Source: Lutibacter sp. (GTDB lineage Bacteria; Bacteroidota; Bacteroidia; Flavobacteriales; Flavobacteriaceae). Taken from it: a stretch of DNA of 50,219 bases. Position 1 is the stretch's first letter; the number at the start of each line of letters is the position of its first letter. A model generated the notes under the pieces. The model made no database searches. It saw only the letters and a program-made list of their open reading frames with translations, and was not told where the DNA came from. A program made the position numbers and the translations under genes. The stretch is taken from positions 1-50,219 of the forward strand of contig DAIDMK010000018.1 in NCBI GenBank assembly GCA_027449025.1, given 5' to 3'. Positions 33,138-42,410 of the stretch are shown here, piece by piece.

Positions 33138-35366
33138 CTAGATAGTTGACTGGTATTTTTTTGCGGAGGCAATTAGTTTTTCCGACAAATTGTACAACCA
33201 TTTCAACTGTTCAGAAATCAGCAATGTTTCTCTTAACTTCACTCGGGTTGCCATAGAATGCTCGCCACCCAAGGCTATTTCTTGGTCGCGTTTTTTGGAA
33301 AGATTCTCAAAAAAAGTGTTGTACAAATTTTCTGCGTCATCAACATTGGTTGGATTTACCTTTTTTATAGTTTCGCTTTTTTCCAAAATCTGTTTTGCCA
33401 ATTCAAGATTTGAACAAATATTTTCCACATAAATGTTAAATTCTTCAGGCACTTCAGAAGTTTTATTATTTTTGATAAAAGTTCCCAAAGCGGTGATGGA
33501 CGACAAAAAAGTATTGTTAAAAATAACAATTTCATAAATTGTAGATTGCTCCAATTGCTTGGATTTTGGGTCCTGGCTCATCCTTTGATATGCCGCATTT
33601 AAATCGCCTATGTTTAAAAAAGCTGCTTTTCTGGACAATTTATAGGCGGTGGTAACGACACCTTTTTCTCGATAATAAATGGCTACCTGCTTTAAAAGAT
33701 TTTGATTGGATGTAATGGCTTTGCCAAACTCCTCCTGAATATTCTGAAATTGCCAAGTTGGCCACAAAATATAATTTGATGCAAATGCCAAAGAAGCGCC
33801 AATTAAAGTATCTAAAATTCTATACTGAATGACCGCTAAAATATTGTGTTCAAAAATGGCATAGACAAAAATAACATTGATTGTTACAAAAACCGCAGCA
33901 TTTCTAAAGTTTAATTGAACCAGCGAATAAGCTAAAGGCAGAGAAATTGCAGCAATAATACCATAAATAATGGCATTTTGGGTAATCAAAATAACAACGG
34001 TTGCAATTGTAGCACCAATTACTGTACCAACAACCCTATGAATGGATCGTGATTTTGTTAAGCCAAAATTTGGGCGCATAATGATAATAATGGTCAATAA
34101 AATCCAATAGGGATTTTGCATGGAAAATGATTTTCCAATCACAAAACCCAGCAAAACAACCACCGCCAAACGCAATGAATGTTTGAAAATTGGAGATTTA
34201 AAGCTAAAGTTTTCGACCAATTTTTTAAGATCATAATCCTGTGGGGTAATAAATCTGTTGGCTTCCCTTGAACTTAAAATTTCATCATTTTTCCTATAAT
34301 TATTCAACACACGTTCTATAGCAGTTACGTTATGTGCCTGCTTCTCTTGGTAATTTTTAAGATTTAACAACATTATAGTTCCCACTCTTGACTTTGGAAG
34401 TCCCACTAAAATGCGGTAAGAATTGATATGTTTGGTGATGTTTCCTAAAATCTCGGAAATTTTAGTATTCTCTTTAAGTTTTTCTTCTTTTCTGATTACT
34501 TTTGAAATGTGCTCCAGATGATTTGCAATTTCAAAACCCAGTTGTTGAAAAGCTTCAATTTTCTCTTTGTGCTTTTTGAATACCGCATCAAACTTGTCAT
34601 AATCCACCGGATTTGCAATGGCGAGTTCCAAAATGTCAATTAATTCGGTAAAAATTAATTGTTGCCTTCTGTTTCTGTTTGAAGGAACGGAATTGCTTCT
34701 ACTTTCTAAAATGATTTCTCTCAGTGTTTCATGAAGTCCATTTATTTCAATTTGAAGTTCAAATAATTTGTGTTGCAAAACTTCTCTGTTAGTTGAATTC
34801 ACTAACAATTCGCCTCTAATTCTCAAATATTCGACTGTTTTTTCGATGGTTTTTGAAAATAATTGATCGACCTGTATTTTTGGAAATAGCTGTAATTTTA
34901 AATAAGTCAGCGACAAATACCACAAACCGCCCAACGCAATTAATGAAGCGTGCATCAGCAAGTTTTCATCTGAATAATTGTGAATAAAACTTAAAACGAT
35001 GGCCAACAAACCCACAAAGGATATTAATGAGGCCCTAAAACCAAAAACAGAAATATAAGAGATAAGAAACACAAAAACGCCCAATAAAGGCAATAACAGC
35101 CATAAAATATTTGCAACAGCACCAAAGAGCAATGTTAAACCAAAGGATAAAAATGTGGCGATTAAAATTCCGAAAAACACGTGTTTATTGCTTCCTGGCA
35201 CATCGGTTGGCGAACAAAACAACACGCCAAGTGCCACACTAAAACCAATATGAATATTGTCAAATAAGTATTGACTCAACAAAACGGGAATAAGCATGGC
35301 CACAGCCAAAACAATTCCTTTAAGAAAATCTAAACTTTTTAAAAATCTGTGTAACGTTTCTAGCAT
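33138..35366 (-). CDS. FUSC/YccS-family inner-membrane protein
   Basis: This 742-residue protein has two clusters of transmembrane helices, about residues 15-150 and 395-530. They flank a long soluble, partly coiled-coil region rich in Lys and Glu. The second cluster has the family signature NPYWILLTIIIIMRPNFGLT followed by HRVVGTVIGATIA. Relatives include YccS/YhfK and the aromatic-acid exporters AaeB, and the family is thought to export small organic compounds. It stands alone, divergent from the mntR-mntH pair with 138 bp between the starts. The substrate is unknown. Confidence 0.88.
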   Translation of the reverse strand: MLETLHRFLKSLDFLKGIVLAVAMLIPVLLSQYLFDNIHIGFSVALGVLFCSPTDVPGSNKHVFFGILIATFLSFGLTLLFGAVANILWLLLPLLGVFVFLISYISVFGFRASLISFVGLLAIVLSFIHNYSDENLLMHASLIALGGLWYLSLTYLKLQLFPKIQVDQLFSKTIEKTVEYLRIRGELLVNSTNREVLQHKLFELQIEINGLHETLREIILESRSNSVPSNRNRRQQLIFTELIDILELAIANPVDYDKFDAVFKKHKEKIEAFQQLGFEIANHLEHISKVIRKEEKLKENTKISEILGNITKHINSYRILVGLPKSRVGTIMLLNLKNYQEKQAHNVTAIERVLNNYRKNDEILSSREANRFITPQDYDLKKLVENFSFKSPIFKHSLRLAVVVLLGFVIGKSFSMQNPYWILLTIIIIMRPNFGLTKSRSIHRVVGTVIGATIATVVILITQNAIIYGIIAAISLPLAYSLVQLNFRNAAVFVTINVIFVYAIFEHNILAVIQYRILDTLIGASLAFASNYILWPTWQFQNIQEEFGKAITSNQNLLKQVAIYYREKGVVTTAYKLSRKAAFLNIGDLNAAYQRMSQDPKSKQLEQSTIYEIVIFNNTFLSSITALGTFIKNNKTSEVPEEFNIYVENICSNLELAKQILEKSETIKKVNPTNVDDAENLYNTFFENLSKKRDQEIALGGEHSMATRVKLRETLLISEQLKWLYNLSEKLIASAKKYQSTI

Positions 35367-35445
35367 AGAATTTAATTCGATGTCAAATTTACATTGTATT
35401 TTCTTAATTTAATAAATATTTTTTTTATAATAATCATAAATAAAA

Positions 35446-35461
35446 TTTAGTCTAATCTAAA
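35446..35461. promoter_or_regulatory. Candidate DtxR/MntR-type operator
   Basis: TTTAG-TCTAAT-CTAAA is a perfect 5-bp inverted repeat and contains the smaller palindrome TTAG-T-CTAA. It lies 18 bp upstream of the -7 element of the mntR-like gene, over its -33 region. TTAG/CTAA half-sites are typical of DtxR/MntR boxes, so metal-dependent autorepression of the mntR-mntH pair is likely. FUSC on the other strand could also be affected. Confidence 0.6.
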
Positions 35462-35478
35462 AATATGTTTTTTTGATG

Positions 35479-35486
35479 TACATTTG
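35479..35486 (+). promoter_or_regulatory. -7 promoter element of the mntR-like gene
   Basis: TACATTTG matches TAnnTTTG and lies 18 bp before the ATG at 35505. No TTG stands at the expected -33 place, which is occupied by the candidate operator. The mRNA leader would be about 12-15 nt. Confidence 0.6.
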
Positions 35487-35504
35487 TGTCTAATAAACAA
35501 AAAA

Positions 35505-36158
35505 ATGTTAACATTCTCAGAAGAAAATTATTTAAAAACTATATTTCATCTAGAGCAAATACACTCAAATGGAGTGAGCACCAATGCGCTTTCAAAAGAA
35601 ATGGAAACGAAAGCTTCTTCGGTAACCGATATGATTAAAAAGCTTTCTGAAAAGAAACTAATCAATTATAAAAAATATAAGGGGTTTAAGTTGAGTCAAT
35701 TCGGCATGGAAACTGCGATAGCCATTATTAGAAAACACCGATTATGGGAAGTGTTTTTGGTGGAAAAGCTAAATTTTTCATGGGATGAAGTACATGAGGT
35801 TGCTGAGCAATTAGAGCATATTAAATCGGAAAAACTCACCAATAAGTTAGATGCCTTTCTTGCATACCCTAAAATAGATCCCCATGGAGATCCTATTCCA
35901 AATAAAGACGGAAATTTTCCAAAAATTTCAAAAATGTTATTTTCTGAATGTCAAGTGGGAGATGAAGGTACTTTTATTGGGGTTAAAGACTCCTCATCCA
36001 TTTTTTTACAATTTCTCGACAAAAATAATATTTACCTCAATGCAAAGGTTAAAATTATACAAAAGGAAGCATTTGACCTCTCCTTAAAAATTGAGATTAA
36101 CAATAATACAATTATGGTTTCTCATAAAACTGCTTCCAACTTATATCTTCAGTCATAA
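35505..36158 (+). CDS. Metal-dependent transcriptional regulator, DtxR/MntR family
   Basis: Read from ATG 35505 (217 residues, MLTFSEENYLKTIF). A TTG seven codons upstream lies inside the promoter and is rejected. An N-terminal winged helix (to about residue 65: GVSTNALSKEMETKASSVTD then MIKKLSEKKLINYKKYKGF) is followed by the metal-binding dimerisation domain with HRLWEVFLVEKLNFSWDEVH and EQLEHIKSEKL, and by a C-terminal FeoA/SH3-like domain (VGDEGTFIGV). It ends 7 bp before the manganese transporter gene, so it almost certainly controls metal uptake. Manganese is favoured over iron because of that neighbour. Confidence 0.92.
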   Translation: MLTFSEENYLKTIFHLEQIHSNGVSTNALSKEMETKASSVTDMIKKLSEKKLINYKKYKGFKLSQFGMETAIAIIRKHRLWEVFLVEKLNFSWDEVHEVAEQLEHIKSEKLTNKLDAFLAYPKIDPHGDPIPNKDGNFPKISKMLFSECQVGDEGTFIGVKDSSSIFLQFLDKNNIYLNAKVKIIQKEAFDLSLKIEINNNTIMVSHKTASNLYLQS

Positions 36159-36165
36159 ATTATAA

Positions 36166-38049
36166 ATGAACGATAAAGAACACAGAAAATCACTGGGAGA
36201 AGTTCACGGATCAGTTAATATCTCCGGAAACAAATCGAAGTGGAGAAAAATAATGGCATTTTTAGGCCCGGCCTATTTGGTAAGTGTTGGTTATATGGAT
36301 CCCGGAAATTGGGCCACCGATATTGCTGGAGGAAGTCAATTTGGCTATGCTTTAATTTGGGTTTTATTGATGTCAAATTTGATGGCTTTATTATTGCAAA
36401 GCTTGGCAACACGTTTGGGGATTGTACGCGGATTAGATTTAGCTCAAGCTTCCCGGGAAGCATATCCTCGTTCAGTAAATTTCATTTTATACCTATTGGC
36501 AGAAATTGCCATAGCTGCTTGTGATTTAGCCGAAGTTTTAGGAATGGCAATAGGATTGCAACTATTGTTTGGCATCCCAATGATCTGGGGCGTTAGTATC
36601 ACGGTTTTTGATAGTTTTTTACTATTGTTCCTTATAAACAAAGGAATTCGTAAAATGGAGGCTTTTATAATTGGACTGATTGTGATTATTGGATTGTCTT
36701 TCTTTCTTGAAATGTTTTTTGCCAAGCCAGATATTGGTCAAATTCTAACTGGTTTTATTCCTTCTTTACCGGGCGATGGCGCACTATATATAGCAATTGG
36801 TATAATTGGAGCAACTGTAATGCCACATAACTTGTACTTACATTCTTCTTTGGTGCAAACCAGAAAAATAAAACATACCAAAAAAGGAATCGTTCAGGCA
36901 TTAAAATACAATTTTATTGATTCTGTAATTGCATTAAATTTTGCGTTTTTTGTAAATGCCGCCATTCTAATTGTAGCGGCTGCAGTATTCTATAAAAATG
37001 GAATGTATGAAATTGCAGAAATTCAGGATGCACATAAATTGCTAGAACCTTTATTGGGAACCAAATGGGCACCAATACTATTTGCATTGGCACTAATTGC
37101 CGCTGGCCAAAGTTCAACAATTACGGGCACATTGGCCGGACAAATAGTTATGGAAGGCTATTTGAATTTGCGTATTCAGCCCTGGGTACGACTTTTGCTC
37201 ACCCGATTAATTGCCATAATACCAGCATTATTTACGGTCATCTATTTTGGGGAACAATATATTGGTCAGTTGCTAGTTTTAAGTCAAGTTGTGCTAAGTT
37301 TACAACTGGGTTTTGCGATAATACCTTTAATTCATTTTGTAAGCGATAAGAAACTGATGAAAGGATTTCACATAAAATTGCTCAATAGAATAGCAGCATG
37401 GGCAATTACTATAATTATAGTTGTACTAAATGCCAAACTGGTTTTGGATGAGGTTAAAATGTGGCTTGAAACATCATCATCACCTATATATATTTGGTTA
37501 TTTATAATCCCAATTATTATTGGAGCCATATTTTTACTAATTTTCATTACAATTTGGCCATTGATAAAAAGATTGCCAATAAAAGCACCCATTATGGTAC
37601 CACATATTAAACCCGTTAAAATTGAGGAAATTTCAGCTTTGCCACCTTATAAAAATATTGCAATTGCGATAGATTTCTCAGCCTCAGATTCTAAAACAAT
37701 TGCTTCTGCTTTGCAAATGGGCGGAAAAACAGCCAACTATTCCCTAATTCATGTTGTTGAAACTCCCGGAGCTTTGGTTTATGGAAATAAAATTAAAGAC
37801 TATGAAACCTCAAGTGACAAAGCCTTTCTAAATAATTATAAAAAGGAATTAACTGATCGAGGTTACCATATTCGAATAAAGCTAGGATTTGGTAGTCCAA
37901 AACGAATAATTCCGCAAATTGTGAATGCAGATACTTTCGATTTATTGATTATGGGAAGACATGGTCATGCGATGCTTAAAGATTTAATCTTTGGAACCAC
38001 CATAGATCGCGTAAGACATAAAGTAAATGTTCCCCTCTTTATCGTATAA
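36166..38049 (+). CDS. mntH: Nramp-type divalent metal transporter fused to a UspA domain
   Basis: The first ~480 residues are an Nramp permease of 11 or so helices. It has the metal-site motif SVGYMDPGNWATDIAGG in helix 1 and TVMPHNLYLHSSLVQTRK in helix 6. Residues about 495-627 form a universal-stress-protein domain: KNIAIAIDFSASDSKTIASA, then LIHVVETPGA, and the ATP-binding-like GRHGHAMLKDLIFGTTIDRV ending in VNVPLFIV. It imports Mn2+ (or Fe2+) across the inner membrane with protons. The Usp domain probably senses nucleotide or stress state and may gate uptake (inference). Usp-fused Nramp proteins are known in this phylum. Confidence 0.93.
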   Translation: MNDKEHRKSLGEVHGSVNISGNKSKWRKIMAFLGPAYLVSVGYMDPGNWATDIAGGSQFGYALIWVLLMSNLMALLLQSLATRLGIVRGLDLAQASREAYPRSVNFILYLLAEIAIAACDLAEVLGMAIGLQLLFGIPMIWGVSITVFDSFLLLFLINKGIRKMEAFIIGLIVIIGLSFFLEMFFAKPDIGQILTGFIPSLPGDGALYIAIGIIGATVMPHNLYLHSSLVQTRKIKHTKKGIVQALKYNFIDSVIALNFAFFVNAAILIVAAAVFYKNGMYEIAEIQDAHKLLEPLLGTKWAPILFALALIAAGQSSTITGTLAGQIVMEGYLNLRIQPWVRLLLTRLIAIIPALFTVIYFGEQYIGQLLVLSQVVLSLQLGFAIIPLIHFVSDKKLMKGFHIKLLNRIAAWAITIIIVVLNAKLVLDEVKMWLETSSSPIYIWLFIIPIIIGAIFLLIFITIWPLIKRLPIKAPIMVPHIKPVKIEEISALPPYKNIAIAIDFSASDSKTIASALQMGGKTANYSLIHVVETPGALVYGNKIKDYETSSDKAFLNNYKKELTDRGYHIRIKLGFGSPKRIIPQIVNADTFDLLIMGRHGHAMLKDLIFGTTIDRVRHKVNVPLFIV

Positions 38050-38088
38050 TTCAAAAAAAGTAAAACCATAATAATTAAAACAAATCGA

Positions 38089-38754
38089 TTGTTTTACCAT
38101 GTTCACCCATATAAACCCTTCATTCCCAAAAATGCGACAAAGCTCATTGTTGGCACTTTACCTCCGCCACGATTTTCAAAGGGGAATTTAAAAGAAGGAG
38201 ATGTTAATTTTTGTTATGGCAGTATCGACGGACAATTATGGAGAATTTTAGATGAAATATTTTCCTTGGGGTTGCATTTTGAAACTTCAGATTTTGCCAT
38301 TCAGCAGCGCAAAGATTTTTTAAATGCTAATAACATTGGCATTTGCGACATTGTTGCATCTTGCGAACGCCAAAAAATGGATGCTTCCGATTTGGGAATG
38401 TCAAAAGTTGTACTGCGGGATTTGTTGTTTTATATCAAAAATAATTCTTTAGTGCAAACGCTATTGTTAACAGGAGGAAACAGTAAAAACGGACCTGAAT
38501 ATCATTTAAGGAAACAATTAAAAGAAAAAGATATAACACTCAAATTAATTTCTGCGGAAACGCCAAAAATTCACGAATTTGAACTCTTAGAAAATGACAT
38601 CATCAGAAAAATAAAAGTGATTTCGTTAACAGCACCATCAGGAAGCGCAAATCGTGCAGTTGGAAGCAATCCTTATTACCAATTATTAAAAAAACAAAAC
38701 CCTAAATTCAATACGGTTGATTTTAGGGTTTTACAATACAAAAAGTTTTTTTAG
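38089..38754 (+). CDS. Uracil-DNA-glycosylase-family protein
   Basis: This 221-residue protein has the UDG-fold pattern LIVGTLPPPRFSKGN, then NFCYGSIDGQLWRILDEIF, IGICDIVASCERQKMDASD, LLLTGGNSKNGPEYHLRKQL and a C-terminal SLTAPSGSANRAVGSNPYYQ, where SGSANR matches the HPSPxxR-type loop. Members excise uracil or mismatched thymine; whether this one is active is uncertain. No ATG is available near the conserved start FYHVHPYKPFIP, so TTG 38089 is taken as the start. The last codons overlap an 11-bp-stem hairpin that probably ends the convergent trp operon. Confidence 0.8.
   Translation: MFYHVHPYKPFIPKNATKLIVGTLPPPRFSKGNLKEGDVNFCYGSIDGQLWRILDEIFSLGLHFETSDFAIQQRKDFLNANNIGICDIVASCERQKMDASDLGMSKVVLRDLLFYIKNNSLVQTLLLTGGNSKNGPEYHLRKQLKEKDITLKLISAETPKIHEFELLENDIIRKIKVISLTAPSGSANRAVGSNPYYQLLKKQNPKFNTVDFRVLQYKKFF
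38696..38732 (-). terminator. Probable trp operon terminator, embedded in the convergent gene
   Basis: AAAACCCTAAA (38696-38706) and TTTAGGGTTTT (38722-38732) form a perfect 11-bp stem with a 15-nt loop, within the last codons of the UDG-family gene. On the minus strand the stem is followed by GTTTTTTT, as in an intrinsic terminator. It lies 38 bp past the trpA stop codon. On the plus strand the following bases are less U-rich until 38749. Confidence 0.7.
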
Positions 38755-38769
38755 ATTTTTTTAAAGATT

Positions 38770-39534
38770 TTAATCTAAAATCCCACTCACAAAATTATTG
38801 ATGTTGGCCGTACCATTTTTATCCAGATATTTTACAAATGCGGAACCAATAATGGCACCTTTAGCATATTTGGTCGCTTTCTTAAAAGTTTCAGCATTTG
38901 AAATCCCAAATCCAACAATTTGGGGCGATTTTAAATATAAGTCGGCAATGCGTTTGAAATAATCATCTTGTACTTTTCCAAAAGCATTTTGAGAGCCCGT
39001 AACACTCGATGAACTTACCATGTAAATAAATCCGTCCGAAATTTTATCGATAAACTGGATGCGTTCCGATGAAGTTTGTGGCGTAATTAAAAATACATTA
39101 ATCAATCCATATTTTTTAAAAATGGTTTTATAATCGTTGTTATAAACATCAACAGGCAAATCGGGAATAATCAATCCGTCGATACCAATTTCAGCACATT
39201 TTTTGCAAAAATTTTCCACTCCATACTGCATCATCGGATTAAAATAACCCATAATTATTAAGGGAATTTTGACTGTTTTACGAATATTTTTTAGTTGATT
39301 AAACAAGACCTCTGAAGTCATCCCGTTGCCCAATGCTTTTGTAGAACTCGCCTGAATGGTTGGACCATCAGCCAAAGGGTCGCTAAAAGGCAAGCCTATT
39401 TCGATAAAATCGATTCCGCTTTTTTCCAAGTTTTCAATAACGGTAACAGTATCATTTATTTTTGGGAAACCAGCCGTAAAATAAATGGACAACAATTTTT
39501 TATTTTCCTGTAATTTTTGATTGATTCTGTTCAT
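38770..39534 (-). CDS. trpA: Tryptophan synthase alpha chain
   Basis: The alpha subunit cleaves indole-3-glycerol phosphate to indole and glyceraldehyde-3-phosphate, passing indole to TrpB. The 254-residue TIM barrel has LSIYFTAGFPKINDT, the catalytic Glu in FIEIGLPFSDPLADGPTIQ, the loop-2 Asp in LIIPDLPVD, and VSSSSVTGSQNAFGK plus VGFGISNAE for phosphate binding. It is the last gene of the operon, 3 bp after trpB. Length and motifs are normal. Confidence 0.97.
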   Translation of the reverse strand: MNRINQKLQENKKLLSIYFTAGFPKINDTVTVIENLEKSGIDFIEIGLPFSDPLADGPTIQASSTKALGNGMTSEVLFNQLKNIRKTVKIPLIIMGYFNPMMQYGVENFCKKCAEIGIDGLIIPDLPVDVYNNDYKTIFKKYGLINVFLITPQTSSERIQFIDKISDGFIYMVSSSSVTGSQNAFGKVQDDYFKRIADLYLKSPQIVGFGISNAETFKKATKYAKGAIIGSAFVKYLDKNGTANINNFVSGILD

Positions 39535-39537
39535 TTT

Positions 39538-40719
39538 TTACAACTTAAAATATTTAACATACGTATCCAAATCCTTATCGCCACGTCCCGATAAATTCAA
39601 CACCACAACATCGCTTTTCTTAAACTTTTTCATGTTGAAAACTGCCAAAGCATGCGCACTTTCAATGGCTGGAATAATGCCTTCCAACTCACACAATTCC
39701 AAACCTGCCCTCATCGCTTCTGCATCGGTAATTGAGATAAATTCAGCGCGTTTGGATTTGTATAAATGGGCGTGTAAAGGTCCGATTCCCGGATAATCCA
39801 ATCCGGCAGAAATTGAATATGGCTCCGTTATTTGTCCGTCTGTACTTTGCATCAACAAGGTTTTGCTACCGTGAATTACACCTTCTTTTCCCAAAATACT
39901 GGTTGCGGCACTTTCACCTGAATGAATTCCCAAACCGGCTGCTTCAACAGCGATTAAATTCACTTTTTCCTCATCCAAATAATGGTAAAACGCGCCTGCG
40001 GCGTTGCTTCCTCCGCCAACGCAGGCAATCACATAATCCGGATTTTCGGTATGTCCTTTTTCCAACAATTGCTTTTTTATTTCTTCTGAAATCACCGATT
40101 GAAATCGCGCCACCATATCGGGATACGGATGCGGTCCAACAACAGAACCGATAATATAATGCGTGTTTACCGGATTGTTAATCCAATCGCGGATTGCTTC
40201 ATTTGTGGCGTCTTTAAGCGTTCTGCTACCCGATAAAGCCGGAACCACTTTAGCTCCCAACATTTTCATACGAGCCACATTTGGCGCTTGGCGCGCAATA
40301 TCAACTTCGCCCATATACACCACGCATTCAATGCCCATTAAAGCGCAAACCGTGGCTGTAGCAACACCGTGTTGCCCTGCGCCAGTTTCCGCAATAATCC
40401 TGGTTTTTCCCAACCTTTTCGCCACCAATATTTGCCCGATCGTATTGTTGACTTTATGAGCGCCGGTATGGCATAAATCTTCTCGCTTTAAATAAATTTT
40501 TGTGTTGTATTTTTCCGACAGTCTTTTAGCAAAAAATAGCGGCGTTGGGCGCCCCACATACTCTTTTAACAAGTCTTGAAATTCTTGTTGAAAAGAAGGT
40601 TCTTGCATAATTTTCAAATAATTCTCTTCCAATTCTTTCACATTCGGATACAGCATTTCCGGGATAAAAGCCCCGCCAAATTCTCCGTAATAACCTTTCT
40701 TATCTACAAAATAGCTCAT
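39538..40719 (-). CDS. trpB: Tryptophan synthase beta chain
   Basis: This PLP-dependent subunit condenses indole with serine. The 393-residue protein starts [17 protein letters not shown] and has the PLP lysine in [38 protein letters not shown], the phosphate-binding [13 protein letters not shown], and [12 protein letters not shown] in the COMM/C-terminal half. All sequence features are those of an active TrpB1. Its ATG overlaps the trpF stop by 4 bp, so the two are translationally coupled. Confidence 0.97.
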   Translation of the reverse strand: MSYFVDKKGYYGEFGGAFIPEMLYPNVKELEENYLKIMQEPSFQQEFQDLLKEYVGRPTPLFFAKRLSEKYNTKIYLKREDLCHTGAHKVNNTIGQILVAKRLGKTRIIAETGAGQHGVATATVCALMGIECVVYMGEVDIARQAPNVARMKMLGAKVVPALSGSRTLKDATNEAIRDWINNPVNTHYIIGSVVGPHPYPDMVARFQSVISEEIKKQLLEKGHTENPDYVIACVGGGSNAAGAFYHYLDEEKVNLIAVEAAGLGIHSGESAATSILGKEGVIHGSKTLLMQSTDGQITEPYSISAGLDYPGIGPLHAHLYKSKRAEFISITDAEAMRAGLELCELEGIIPAIESAHALAVFNMKKFKKSDVVVLNLSGRGDKDLDTYVKYFKL

Positions 40720-41387
40720 AATAGTGTGCTTTTAAATTTTATAATTTCATTGATGTTTTTCAACCCGGGTTCCAGTTCGAAACCGCTGTTGATGTCGATT
40801 CCAAAAAAAGCTGGATGATTAAATTTCTTAATTTCTATTGCATCATTTTTACTGATGCCACCACTTAATAAAAAAGGTGTTCTTCCTTTATAATTTTGAA
40901 GCAAATCCCAATTGAATTTGATGCCATTTCCCCCGTAATTTTTTCCTTTTGTATCGAATAAAAAAAGAGATATGTGCTTTTCAAAAGATTGGATTACATC
41001 GAAATTAAAATCCTTGTCAACCGAAAATGCCTTAATAATTCCTATTGGATGAGATTCTGAAACAAGTTCAGAATGACGTAATTTATTTTCATTTCGACTT
41101 TGCCCAGTAATCATTGCAATTAATTTTTCACAATATTCCGGCGTTTCATTTCCATGTAATTGCACAAAATCCAAGTTAAATTGTGTTGCTTTCTCAATAA
41201 TTTTATCGATTTTTTCATTGACAAAAACACCTACTTTTTTCACTGATGATGGAATTTCAACCTGCGGAAAATTGGCCACAAAACGTTTTGATTGCGCGTA
41301 AAATATAAACCCGATATAATCTGGTTTCAAAGCCAATAAACTTGAAATATTTTCCTTGTCCCGCATGCCGCAAACTTTAATTTTCAT
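40716..41387 (-). CDS. trpF: Phosphoribosylanthranilate isomerase with a repeat-derived internal insertion
   Basis: TrpF isomerises phosphoribosylanthranilate to CdRP. The 223-residue barrel has the catalytic Cys in [48 protein letters not shown], the phosphate loop [12 protein letters not shown] and [16 protein letters not shown]. It is about 20 residues longer than usual. The excess lies between YCEKL and IIKAFSVD (residues about 92-116), where the frame reads through dispersed-repeat sequence and gives [10 protein letters not shown]. The insert replaces a surface loop and keeps the frame, so the enzyme is probably still active. A 211-bp gap separates it from trpC, also with repeat debris. 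Confidence 0.95.
   Translation of the reverse strand: MKIKVCGMRDKENISSLLALKPDYIGFIFYAQSKRFVANFPQVEIPSSVKKVGVFVNEKIDKIIEKATQFNLDFVQLHGNETPEYCEKLIAMITGQSRNENKLRHSELVSESHPIGIIKAFSVDKDFNFDVIQSFEKHISLFLFDTKGKNYGGNGIKFNWDLLQNYKGRTPFLLSGGISKNDAIEIKKFNHPAFFGIDINSGFELEPGLKNINEIIKFKSTLL
41040..41114. repeat. Dispersed palindromic repeat inserted in frame inside trpF
   Basis: The palindrome ATTCTGAA-ACAAG-TTCAGAAT (41054-41074) has a perfect 8-bp stem, and TTCGACTTTGCCCAG (41093-41107) is a degenerate match to the repeat at 44003-44024. Both belong to repeat types usually found between genes in flavobacteria. The roughly 75-bp block is a multiple of three and adds no stop in the trpF frame. Confidence 0.7.
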
Positions 41388-41598
41388 ATTTTATTTAATA
41401 TTAAAAGATTAAATAATTAAAAGATTGAAAGATTTATTTTTTAATTACTTATTGCCTTAACTTGATACTTACTTCTTGACTTTAAAAGTCAGGTTTTTAA
41501 TGTTTTAACCGCTAAGCTCGCGAAGATTTACGCAAAGTCTGCAAATTTACTCAATGTTAAACGCCACATTCTACCCTAATTTTAACTCATTATTTTTT
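41388..41598. other. Repeat-bearing gap between trpC and trpF
   Basis: This 211-bp gap inside the trp operon contains a phrase typical of flavobacterial intergenic debris, CCGCTAAGCTCGCGAAG followed by ATTTACGCAAAG (41510-41538), and a short TGACTTT/AAAGTCA palindrome near 41477. No gene or promoter was recognised, so trpF probably depends on read-through from trpC. Confidence 0.5.
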
Positions 41599-42384
41599 CT
41601 ACCTGATTTGAGAAATAAATTCCAGACAAGCCAAACCGGGATTTTCCGTTTTCATAAAAGTTTCACCAATTAAAAATCCCTGAAACCCGTATTCTTTAAG
41701 TCCGGTAATAATTCTCGGATCGCTGATGCCACTTTCTGAAACTTTAACACAATTCTCTGGTATGTTTTTTATCAGATCAATAGAGTGCTCTAAATCAACT
41801 TCAAAAGTTTTAAGATTTCGGTTGTTAATGCCTATAATTTTATGGCTTAGCTCAATTTTATCCAATTCCTCCTGATTGTGTACTTCGTACAATACGTCCA
41901 TGCCCAAATCTTCAGCCAGTTTGCCGTAATTTTTCAACTCTTCTTTGGTCAAACAGGCTGCAATTAACAAAATGGCATCCGCACCAATCGCCTTTGCCTC
42001 CACAATCTGAAATCCGTCCACAATAAAATCCTTTCTTAAAATTGGAATGGTTTCATTTACCGCTCGTGCCTGAATTAAATCGACAATGCTTCCGCCAAAA
42101 AATTCCATTTCAGTCAAAATAGATTGTGCGGCAACGTTGGCATCCAAATAACCTTGTGTCACCTCGCCAATTGACACTTTATCATTAATAACTCCTTTTG
42201 AAGGCGATTTTCTTTTAAACTCAGCGATAATTCCTGTTGAATTTATAGTAGTTAACGCTGTTTTTAAAGAAATTGGGGTGCGATTGAAATTCGGACTTTT
42301 CACCAATTTTTCCAAGGAAATTTCGCGCATTAATTTGGCGACTTCCTGCTTTTTATGGGCAATTATTTTATCTAAAATGTTCAT
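41599..42384 (-). CDS. trpC: Indole-3-glycerol phosphate synthase
   Basis: This 261-residue enzyme closes the indole ring from CdRP. Features include the N-terminal NILDKIIAHKKQEVAKL, the catalytic Lys in IIAEFKRKSPSKGVI, ILTEMEFFGGS, the second catalytic Lys in LRKDFIVDGFQIVEAKAIGA, GINNRNLKTFEVDL and VSESGISDP. It is a stand-alone protein, not fused to TrpF as in enterobacteria, and lies 26 bp after trpD. Confidence 0.97.
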   Translation of the reverse strand: MNILDKIIAHKKQEVAKLMREISLEKLVKSPNFNRTPISLKTALTTINSTGIIAEFKRKSPSKGVINDKVSIGEVTQGYLDANVAAQSILTEMEFFGGSIVDLIQARAVNETIPILRKDFIVDGFQIVEAKAIGADAILLIAACLTKEELKNYGKLAEDLGMDVLYEVHNQEELDKIELSHKIIGINNRNLKTFEVDLEHSIDLIKNIPENCVKVSESGISDPRIITGLKEYGFQGFLIGETFMKTENPGLACLEFISQIR

Positions 42385-42410
42385 TTTTTTTAAAGATTAA
42401 AATTGAAATA

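Noticed and set aside
41470-41495. Terminator inside the trp operon between trpC and trpF
   Set aside because: The TGACTTT/AAAGTCA palindrome leaves almost no loop and no T-run follows on the minus strand.
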